NCBI RefSeq assembly: GCF_007829335.1
Contig: NZ_VIWO01000003.1
Span: 248,001 to 312,000 of the forward strand
Source of the DNA: Chitinophaga polysaccharea
GTDB taxonomy: Bacteria > Bacteroidota > Bacteroidia > Chitinophagales > Chitinophagaceae
Length of the DNA: 64,000 nucleotides
Reading direction: 5' to 3'
How positions within the stretch are numbered: position 1 is the stretch's first letter; each line of letters starts with the position of its first letter. Positions 53,496-61,191 of this stretch are shown piece after piece. The notes beneath the pieces are model-generated. The model searched no databases, had not been told where the DNA came from, and saw only the letters and a list, made by a program, of their open reading frames with translations. The translations under genes and the position numbers were made by a program.

Positions 53496-54455
53496 ATGAA
53501 ATATATCTTATTCGCAATTATGGCAGGGGCATTGCTGGTGTTGGGTTGTACTAAAGTACAGGAAGGTTTTTTAAGTGATGGTATCCGTTATAAAAGCCCT
53601 GAAATATTTATTCCCAAAGGGATTACAGCGCGCTATCCCGGTATTCTTTTCGATGGATCTACGCCGCCGGTAAAGTTTGAGATCCTGGATATGCGGCCGG
53701 TGGAAGGAGGGAAGCTGCCGGCAGCTTTTAATACCAAATACCCGGTATGGGTGTTCAAAGATAAAATGTCGTTCGACCCCGATACAGATACCACCATTGC
53801 GCTGTTACGCGCCAAGCAGGATAGCCTGCAGGAGCTGCCGTTCGAATTTAACCCGGTAAACGGAGGTTTCCTGTTTAAAGCACCGTCGGCCAACCTACCC
53901 AACGGCGTGTATGAATTTGATGTGAAGGCGAGCAATGTAAATGGCAGCAAAGTGTATAAGAACCTGGCACGTTTGCATATCGAAGATCCGGAATACATCC
54001 GGATGACGGAAGTGCCGGTGGTTGCCAGCTACGATTCTGTTACCAATACTTTCCCTACATCACTACAGGGAACAATGGAGCTGAGGCGTGTTTCCCCGCA
54101 GGGTACCCAGGTGATGCTGAAGATCATGGATAAAAATGGTAAGCTGTTCAATCCCAAAAAGGGAGAGGTAATTACCCGCGGCGACCGCCCTTCTTTTGCG
54201 TCATATGCGAGGTTTAACCCGGTGGTTGTGACAGATACCGCCCTGATTACAGATTATGCCATTGCTCCCTACCCGGCTAAGCTGATTCCCGGTTATGTGA
54301 ACTACCTGATTTACTACCGTATACCTGCCTGGTTCATTAAAATGGATGGGGCAGCCCCCAAAGCCTGGTCGGCCAACCCCCGTTTTGGCTTCCAAATCCT
54401 GTTTGAGGGTACTTACGAGGTAATTATACATTTACCCAATGTCACCAAGTTGTAA
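53496..54455 (+). CDS. DUF5007-type lipoprotein
   Basis: A 319-residue lipoprotein (lipobox VLGC, Cys 18), start at 53496; the frame opens at 53280. It is beta-rich with Ig-like repeats: about 40-110 (EIFIPKGITARYPGILFDG, PPVKFEILDMRP), about 120-175 (PVNGGFLFKAPSANLPNGVYEFDVKAS) and a C-terminal domain about 190-315. It matches DUF5007, a family seen next to SusD and fasciclin genes. The likely role is surface glycan binding, by position. It ends the SusC operon and is followed by a palindromic terminator at 54457. Confidence 0.8.
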   Translation: MKYILFAIMAGALLVLGCTKVQEGFLSDGIRYKSPEIFIPKGITARYPGILFDGSTPPVKFEILDMRPVEGGKLPAAFNTKYPVWVFKDKMSFDPDTDTTIALLRAKQDSLQELPFEFNPVNGGFLFKAPSANLPNGVYEFDVKASNVNGSKVYKNLARLHIEDPEYIRMTEVPVVASYDSVTNTFPTSLQGTMELRRVSPQGTQVMLKIMDKNGKLFNPKKGEVITRGDRPSFASYARFNPVVVTDTALITDYAIAPYPAKLIPGYVNYLIYYRIPAWFIKMDGAAPKAWSANPRFGFQILFEGTYEVIIHLPNVTKL

Positions 54456-54456
54456 A

Positions 54457-54499
54457 AGCGCAGAAAGCTGAAGGCTTAAAGCCTTCAGCTTTCTGCGCT
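54457..54499. terminator. Perfect palindrome terminator after DUF5007
   Basis: Twenty-one-base perfectly complementary arms (54457-54477 and 54479-54499) around a 1-base loop, just after the DUF5007 stop. The arms share GCAGAAAGCT with the hairpin at 20975. Confidence 0.85.
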
Positions 54500-54566
54500 A
54501 AGATAAAATGCAAGGAATACTCGTTAATATCTACGCAGTATTCCTCTTTTTTTATAAATAATTTTA

Positions 54567-54583
54567 TTTGTCATATTGACAAT
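54567..54583. promoter_or_regulatory. AraR operator site 6 (GH127-GH51/M61 operon)
   Basis: TTTGTCATATTGACAAT contains the perfect inverted repeat TTGTCA-TAT-TGACAA, the best symmetry of all six sites. It lies 70 bp before the GH127 start at 54653. Confidence 0.75.
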
Positions 54584-54652
54584 TATATATTGTGAATACT
54601 TGTCAACCATAAATCCAATTTTCTATATTAGGTGTTCATAAAGATTAAAGGT

Positions 54653-57067
54653 ATGAGATCATTTTTGGAGAAGATGGCGTTAGCAGGCGCCGGTATGCTT
54701 TTAGGCAGCACAGGATTGCAGGCCCAGTTGCAAAAAGATTATCCGATAAAGCCAGTGGCCTTTACACAGGTAAAGGTGAATGATAATTTCTGGGCGCCAA
54801 AAATAAGGACCAACGCCAGCGTTACCATCCCGTATACACTGGAGCAATGCAGGAAAACGGGCAGGATAGACAATTTCCTGCGGGCAGCCGGCAAATTACC
54901 AGGCGATAAATTTACCGAGTATCCTTTTGATGATACGGATTTATATAAAATTATTGAAGGCGCTTCCTATGGGCTGCAAACGCAGCCGAACCCGGCGTTG
55001 GAACGGTATCTCGATACCCTGATCACCATCATCGGTAATGCCCAGGAAAAGGACGGCTACCTTTATACCTTCCGCACCATGAAAGCGGCGAAACCTCATG
55101 ACTGGATAGGTAGTAAACGCTGGGAAAAAGAAGAAGACCTGAGCCATGAACTGTATAACGCCGGTCACCTGTTTGAAGCAGCCGTAGCACATTACCAGGC
55201 TACCGGTAAAAGAACCCTCCTCAATATTGCCATCCGGAACGCCGATCTCCTGGTAAAGGATTTTGGTTGGGGCAAGGAAGAGAAGTTTCCCGGTCACCAG
55301 ATCGTGGAAACCGGCCTTACCCGCCTGTACCGTGTTACCGGCAATAAGTCGTACCTCGACCTGGCCAAATTTTTCCTCGATGTACGCGGTCCCGGCACCA
55401 AAGACAGCCAGGAGTACAACCAGGCCTATAAGAAAGTAGTGGATCAGCATGAAGCAGTAGGCCATGCCGTTCGCGCTGCCTACATGTATACCGGTATGGC
55501 CGATGTAGCCGCTCTTACCGGCGACGGCAAATACTTATCTGCCATCGACGATATCTGGGAAGATGTGGTGGACAAGAAATTATACATTACCGGCGGTATT
55601 GGCGCTACCGGCGCCGGCGAGGCTTTCGGGGCTGCGTATGAACTCCCGAACATGTCGGCCTACGCAGAAACCTGCGCCGCTATTGCCAATGTGTACTGGA
55701 ACAACCGTATGTTCCTGCTCCATGGCGACGCTAAATACATCGATGTATTAGAGCGTACCCTGTATAACGGGTTGTTGTCCGGGGTATCTATCAGCGGCGA
55801 TCGTTTCTTCTATCCCAATCCGCTGGCCTCTATGGGGCAGCACCAGCGTAGTGCCTGGTTTGGATGCGCCTGTTGTATTTCCAATATGACCCGCTTCCTG
55901 CCTTCTATGCCGGGTTATGTATATGCCCAGAAAGACAACGACCTATACGTAAATCTCTTTGTGGGCAATGCCGCCACCATCCAGCTGAAAGCCGGTAAGG
56001 TAGGCATCGTACAACAAACCAACTATCCCTGGAACGGCAAAGATGATATCACCATCAACACGGCGAAACCTACGGCCTTTACCCTGAAAGTACGTATCCC
56101 CGGATGGGCTGAAAACCGCCCGGTACCCGGTAACCTTTACTTCGAGGAAGACAGCGCCGCGGCGACTGTTCCCATCCTATTGAACGGCCAACCGCTCCAC
56201 TATGCGGTGGAGAAAGGATATGCGGTGATTAAACGCACCTGGAAAAAAGGAGATAAAGTAACGCTCGATTTACCGATGGAGGTGAAGAAGGTGCTGGCAG
56301 CAGCGCCAGTGAAAGACGATCAATACCGCTTTGCACTGGAACGTGGTCCTATCATGTATTGCCTGGAAGGGCCGGATAATAAAGACGCCACGGTACAGAA
56401 TATCGTAGTGGCAAAAGATGCTGCCGTAACCCCTGTCTTCCAAACTAACCTGCTCAGCGGCGTAATGACGCTGCAAATGCCGGGCAGCTCTACCAGCCGG
56501 CAGCTGCATTCAGATGCGCTGATCAACAGCCAGCAAACGGTAACGGCTATACCGTATTATTCCTGGGCTAACCGCGGTGCCGCTGAAATGACGGTATGGA
56601 TTCCATTTGAAGCTGCCGCCGCCCGTCCTAAGCCTGCACCTACCATTGCATCTAAAAGCAAGATCAGCGCATCGGTAAAGAATCAGCGCATGTTCATGGC
56701 CCTCAATGACCAATATGAGCCAAAGGATTCCAAAGATAACAGCGCGCTGTATTTACATTGGTGGCCTGCCAAAGGCAGCAGCGAATGGGTGCAGTATGAC
56801 TTCGACAGCGCTCATACCATCAGCCATTCCAAAGTATATTGGTATGATGATGGTCCCTTCGGTGGCTGCCGCATCCCCACTGCCTGGAAACTCTACTACA
56901 AACAGGGTAGCGAGTGGATACCGGTAAAGAATACCACGCCCTACACAACAGAAAAAGACAAGTACAATGTAGTATCCTTCGAACCGGTAACGACTACCGC
57001 CCTGAAGCTGGAAGTACAGTTGCCGGCAGATAATTCATCGGGGATTCACGAATGGATAGTGGAGTAA
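54653..57067 (+). CDS. GH127 beta-L-arabinofuranosidase (second copy)
   Basis: A secreted member of the HypBA1 family, 804 residues from the start at 54653 (signal peptide 1-26, GLQAQ). I prefer this ATG over a GTG at 54632 because a purine-rich stretch precedes it and the signal peptide begins there. The zinc site and nucleophile are Glu 339 and Cys 341 in AETCAAIANVYW, and Cys 405, Cys 407 and Cys 408 in FGCACCISN. The C-terminal quarter carries an extra domain (ALYLHWWPAKGSSEWVQYDFDS, WYDDGPFGGCRIPTAW) like F5/8-type binding modules. It precedes the GH51-M61 gene by 12 bp and shares its operator. Confidence 0.92.
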   Translation: MRSFLEKMALAGAGMLLGSTGLQAQLQKDYPIKPVAFTQVKVNDNFWAPKIRTNASVTIPYTLEQCRKTGRIDNFLRAAGKLPGDKFTEYPFDDTDLYKIIEGASYGLQTQPNPALERYLDTLITIIGNAQEKDGYLYTFRTMKAAKPHDWIGSKRWEKEEDLSHELYNAGHLFEAAVAHYQATGKRTLLNIAIRNADLLVKDFGWGKEEKFPGHQIVETGLTRLYRVTGNKSYLDLAKFFLDVRGPGTKDSQEYNQAYKKVVDQHEAVGHAVRAAYMYTGMADVAALTGDGKYLSAIDDIWEDVVDKKLYITGGIGATGAGEAFGAAYELPNMSAYAETCAAIANVYWNNRMFLLHGDAKYIDVLERTLYNGLLSGVSISGDRFFYPNPLASMGQHQRSAWFGCACCISNMTRFLPSMPGYVYAQKDNDLYVNLFVGNAATIQLKAGKVGIVQQTNYPWNGKDDITINTAKPTAFTLKVRIPGWAENRPVPGNLYFEEDSAAATVPILLNGQPLHYAVEKGYAVIKRTWKKGDKVTLDLPMEVKKVLAAAPVKDDQYRFALERGPIMYCLEGPDNKDATVQNIVVAKDAAVTPVFQTNLLSGVMTLQMPGSSTSRQLHSDALINSQQTVTAIPYYSWANRGAAEMTVWIPFEAAAARPKPAPTIASKSKISASVKNQRMFMALNDQYEPKDSKDNSALYLHWWPAKGSSEWVQYDFDSAHTISHSKVYWYDDGPFGGCRIPTAWKLYYKQGSEWIPVKNTTPYTTEKDKYNVVSFEPVTTTALKLEVQLPADNSSGIHEWIVE

Positions 57068-57079
57068 TAAAATAAACGC

Positions 57080-60000
57080 ATGAAACAGGGTTATCTGGCC
57101 GCCATCGGGTTGCTGATGGGGTGTTATCATACTATGGCCCAATCCAGGGCTGATATCCATGTCAATACAACGGTGAAGGGCGCTACGGTGCCCACCACCC
57201 TGCATGGTATTTTCTTCGAAGAAATCAGCCATGCCGGGGAAGGTGGATTGTACGCAGAAATGGTGCAAAACCGCGGCTTCGAAGATCAGGTGATCCCCGC
57301 CGGTACCCGCCTGGAAAATGGCTGGCTGAAACCTTTCCCGGCAAAGCCCCACTTCATGCTCGGGCAGCCCTCCGACTGGAAAATGGAATGGCCCGTTCAT
57401 AGCCAATGGCCTGCCTGGCACACCGAAAACAAAGGCCTGCAGCTGTCGCTGGCAACAGACCATCCATTACACAAAGCTACACCGCATGCTTTGCAGGTGA
57501 AGATAATAGCAACGGATACACACAATTATCCTTCCCTGGTCAATGAAGGTTTCTGGGGAATGAAAATTACCCAGGGGGAATCTTACCGGCTGTCTTTCTT
57601 CGCGAATAACGTAAAGGGCTATATGGGAAAGGTTACTATATCCCTGCAATCGGGTACTGGTAAGGTATTGGCCGATACGACGTTTGACATGGCCGGTTCC
57701 GCTTCCTGGCAACAATATTCGGCAGTGCTCACTGCAAAGGAAAGTGATCCGGCAGGTAAGCTGGCGCTCTCTTTCCATAACAAGGGGACACTGTTACTCG
57801 ACATGGTATCCCTGTTTCCTGTTCATACTTTCCGCAACCGTCCCAATGGCATGCGCAACGACCTGGCAACACTCATTGCCCGCATGAAGCCGGCTTTTGT
57901 GCGCTGGCCCGGCGGTTGCTATGTGGAAGGCATCACCGTAGAAAGTGCGCCCAATTGGAAAAATACCATCGGCCCGCTGGAGCAACGGGTGCCTGCGTTC
58001 AGTCCCTGGGGGTATTGGAGCAGCAATGGGTTCGGCTACCACGAATACCTGCAGTTTTGCGAAGATATTAACGCCGCGGCGTTGTACGTGTTCAACGTAG
58101 GCATTTCCTGCGAATACCGCAGCGGTACCTTCCTCCCGGATGACAGTCTCGCCCCGGTGATACAAAATGCGCTCGATGCCATTGAATACGCCATAGGACC
58201 GGTTACTTCCCACTGGGGAAAAGTACGCGCTGCCAACGGCCACCCGGCGCCCTTCCCGCTTAAATATGTAGAAGTGGGCAACGAGCAGCATGGATCCGCC
58301 TATGCGAAAAGGTATAATAAATTCTACAACGCTATTCATGCCCGGTATCCGCAGATCAGCATTATTGCCAGCATGGGCATTGGCGATGTAAACCGCCATA
58401 CGCTCGACAGTATGCAGCATACGGATATCGTAGATGAACATGCTTATAAAGATGCCGGCTGGAGCTTGCGGAACTTCGACCATTTCGATCGTTATAAACG
58501 GGGCGACTGGAAAATGTATGTGGGCGAGTACGCCACCAATGCCGGCGTAGGCAGCGGTAACCTGCAGGCGGCCCTCAGCGATGCGGTATATGTGATGAGC
58601 ATGGAGAAAAACGCCGACCTGGTCAACATGAGCAGCTATGCCCCTTTGCTGGTGAATGAGCATGATGTTGACTGGCCCGTAAACCTGATCCACTTTGATG
58701 CGGCAAACAGCTTCGCCAGGATCTCTTATTATGCCCTCAACCTGCTCAATGATCATAAAGCTTCTTACAACTACCCGGTCAGCACTATCCTGCAACCGGA
58801 AACGCTGGTGAAACCCAGGTTTTCAGGCGGTATCGGTCTCGCTACCTGGGATACAGAAGCCGATTATAAAGACATCGTAGTAGTGCAGGATAAGGATACG
58901 GTTTACAACAGTGCCAAAGACCCACAGTGGGCAGACTGGCTACCGGTAAGAGGACAGTGGAAAAAATCAGGGGATATCCTGGGGCAAACAGCAGAAGGTC
59001 CTCAACAACTGGCCATCTTGAAAGGGTATCACTTCAACGCCTATACGCTGACTTTAAAAGCGCGTAAAACTGGTGGGATTAATGCCTTCATTATTCCTTT
59101 TGCCGTAAAGGATACCAACACCTGCCTGCGTGCACATATTGGCTCCTGGCTCAATTCTCACGCCGTGTTTGAAAGTCTCACCAACGGAGAAGAGGTAGCC
59201 GGTATCAGCAACCCGGTACGGTTGAAAGTCCCCCTGGAAAAAGACCGCTGGTATAATATCCGGCTGGAAGTAGGAGCAGAGGAAGTAAAATGTTACATAG
59301 ATGATACTTTGTTAATGACCTACCGGGAACCACAAAAATTATTTGCTATCGCCGGAAAGAATGAGCCAACCGGTGATATTATCCTGAAAATAGTTAATGC
59401 TGCTGAAAGTCCGGTGAGCACCACTATCCACCTGGATGGGATGGAAACGGTAAGCCCCGTGGCACAGGTAATTACCCTTAAGGGAGATAAGCCCACGGCA
59501 GAAAACTCGTTTGCAACGCCCACCGCCTATGTACCGCAAACAAGCACGATCGCTAACGCTGGTACGAACTTTAACTGGACGGCGCCCGCTTTATCCATAA
59601 ATATTATCCGGTTAAAATCGCCACGGGTAACCTTCCAGGTAAGCATGCCCGATCCGGTGGCAGGCACCTACCAGATACATATGAAATACCAGGCAGATAG
59701 TGCGTCATACACGGATCTGAAGTTGCCTGTTTGGACGCCCGGCTACTACCAGCGGATGAACTATGCATCCAAAGTGAAAGCATTCGTGGTTACTAACGTC
59801 GACGGGAGTACGTTGCGCTGGGAGAAAACCGACAGCGCTACTTGGCGTATATACCATGCTCTGGGCACCGCTATACAGGCGGACTGGCAGGTACAAGCCA
59901 ACCGCAATTTTGTAGCTGATAGCTACCTGGGACCCGATCATGGTTATATAACGCCGGCGGGTGTATTTATGTATCCTGCCGGTAAAACAGATGTGCCAGT

Positions 60001-61045
60001 GCAGGTAGCGGTGCAACCTTATCCCGGTTGGGAAGCGGCTACTGGCATGGATACACTGGCGCATCATACCTTTATCGCCGACAACTACGATATTTTATAC
60101 GATAGTCCCTTGTTGCTGGGGAAGCTGGAGTCTTTTCCTGTTTTTGAAGTAAATGGGATTCCCCATTATTTCAAAGCCTGGAAGGCGGGTCAATTCGACC
60201 GGCAGACATTGATGAGCGACCTGAAGAAAATCGTTACCGCCGGTGCGGAGATCATAGGAGATATTCCCTATTCACATTATACTTTCCTGGGGATAGGACC
60301 TGGGCAGGGAGGGATTGAACACCTGAATTCAACGGCGGTATCTTTTGTTGGTAACGAGTTGAAAGATAGTACGGGCCGTTTGCGTACTTACGCATTCCTC
60401 GCACATGAATATTTCCATCACTACAATGTAAAGCGTATCCGTCCAGTGGAGCTGGGACCTTTTAATTACGTTGCGCCCGATCGTACGGAGTTATTATGGG
60501 TATCAGAAGGCTTTACGGTGTATTATGAATACCGTATGCTGCAGCGGGCGGGATTAATGTCGGGGCAGCAATGCTTACAGTCATTATCCCGGAATATCCG
60601 GAACTATGAGGGCCGCCCTGGCAGCAAAGTGCAATCACTCACTGCCTCCAGCCTCCAAACCTGGGATGAAGGCCCCTTCGGTGGCGATCCGGCTACAACC
60701 ATTTCCTATTACGAAAAAGGTCCGGTGCTGGCATTCCTGCTCGATCTCCGCATCCGTCATGCCACCAATAACCGTCAGTCGCTCGATGATGTGATGCGTG
60801 CGTTGTATACCACTTACTACCAGCAGCTGCAACGCGGTTTCACCAGTGCAGAATTCCGCCAAACCTGTGAAACCATCGCCGGCGAATCCCTGGCAGATGT
60901 TTTTACGTATGCAACCACGGCAGCTCCTGTTAATTATCAGCAGTACTTGTCTTATGCTGGTCTGGGTATCAAAGAGGAAGGTATTTATCTCCTGCCATCG
61001 CCCAATACTGCGCAGCGGGCTATCCGCCAGTCCCTGGGATTATAA
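57080..61045 (+). CDS. GH51 arabinofuranosidase fused to M61-type aminopeptidase
   Basis: A single uninterrupted 1321-residue frame. Residues 1-21 are a signal peptide; about 25-575 a GH51 barrel with an N-terminal binding insertion, with acid/base Glu 402 (VEVGNEQHG) and nucleophile Glu 483 (YVGEYATNAG); about 590-770 a LamG-like insertion; to about 846 the GH51 C-terminal domain. From 847 (SPRVTFQVSMPDP, LPVWTPGYYQRMNYASKV) the protein is an M61 glycyl-aminopeptidase: HEYFHHYN at 1109-1113 and the third zinc ligand Glu 1143 in WVSEGFTVYYE. The usual C-terminal PDZ domain of M61 is missing. Both halves keep their catalytic residues, so a dual enzyme acting on arabinosylated peptides is plausible. 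A fusion made by deletion between two neighbouring genes is the other explanation. Confidence 0.9.
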   Translation: MKQGYLAAIGLLMGCYHTMAQSRADIHVNTTVKGATVPTTLHGIFFEEISHAGEGGLYAEMVQNRGFEDQVIPAGTRLENGWLKPFPAKPHFMLGQPSDWKMEWPVHSQWPAWHTENKGLQLSLATDHPLHKATPHALQVKIIATDTHNYPSLVNEGFWGMKITQGESYRLSFFANNVKGYMGKVTISLQSGTGKVLADTTFDMAGSASWQQYSAVLTAKESDPAGKLALSFHNKGTLLLDMVSLFPVHTFRNRPNGMRNDLATLIARMKPAFVRWPGGCYVEGITVESAPNWKNTIGPLEQRVPAFSPWGYWSSNGFGYHEYLQFCEDINAAALYVFNVGISCEYRSGTFLPDDSLAPVIQNALDAIEYAIGPVTSHWGKVRAANGHPAPFPLKYVEVGNEQHGSAYAKRYNKFYNAIHARYPQISIIASMGIGDVNRHTLDSMQHTDIVDEHAYKDAGWSLRNFDHFDRYKRGDWKMYVGEYATNAGVGSGNLQAALSDAVYVMSMEKNADLVNMSSYAPLLVNEHDVDWPVNLIHFDAANSFARISYYALNLLNDHKASYNYPVSTILQPETLVKPRFSGGIGLATWDTEADYKDIVVVQDKDTVYNSAKDPQWADWLPVRGQWKKSGDILGQTAEGPQQLAILKGYHFNAYTLTLKARKTGGINAFIIPFAVKDTNTCLRAHIGSWLNSHAVFESLTNGEEVAGISNPVRLKVPLEKDRWYNIRLEVGAEEVKCYIDDTLLMTYREPQKLFAIAGKNEPTGDIILKIVNAAESPVSTTIHLDGMETVSPVAQVITLKGDKPTAENSFATPTAYVPQTSTIANAGTNFNWTAPALSINIIRLKSPRVTFQVSMPDPVAGTYQIHMKYQADSASYTDLKLPVWTPGYYQRMNYASKVKAFVVTNVDGSTLRWEKTDSATWRIYHALGTAIQADWQVQANRNFVADSYLGPDHGYITPAGVFMYPAGKTDVPVQVAVQPYPGWEAATGMDTLAHHTFIADNYDILYDSPLLLGKLESFPVFEVNGIPHYFKAWKAGQFDRQTLMSDLKKIVTAGAEIIGDIPYSHYTFLGIGPGQGGIEHLNSTAVSFVGNELKDSTGRLRTYAFLAHEYFHHYNVKRIRPVELGPFNYVAPDRTELLWVSEGFTVYYEYRMLQRAGLMSGQQCLQSLSRNIRNYEGRPGSKVQSLTASSLQTWDEGPFGGDPATTISYYEKGPVLAFLLDLRIRHATNNRQSLDDVMRALYTTYYQQLQRGFTSAEFRQTCETIAGESLADVFTYATTAAPVNYQQYLSYAGLGIKEEGIYLLPSPNTAQRAIRQSLGL

Positions 61046-61070
61046 TTATCTAATAACGAGCTTAAGATGC

Positions 61071-61112
61071 AACAAAGCGGTGATAGTTAGCAACTATCAC
61101 CGCTTTGTTATT
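61071..61112 (+). terminator. Terminator after the GH51-M61 gene
   Basis: Eighteen-base perfectly complementary arms (61071-61088 and 61092-61109) with a 3-base loop, followed by ATT. It ends the GH127/GH51-M61 transcript. Confidence 0.82.
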
Positions 61113-61191
61113 ATCCAGACAAAATATTTTGCACTTTGTATTGCAAAGTACTTTTTATTTTATAATTTTACGCTGTATTCAAAACCTGTAT

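Noticed and set aside
54632..54652. GTG start for the second GH127
   Set aside because: It adds only seven residues before a normal signal peptide, and the ATG at 54653 fits the signal peptide better.
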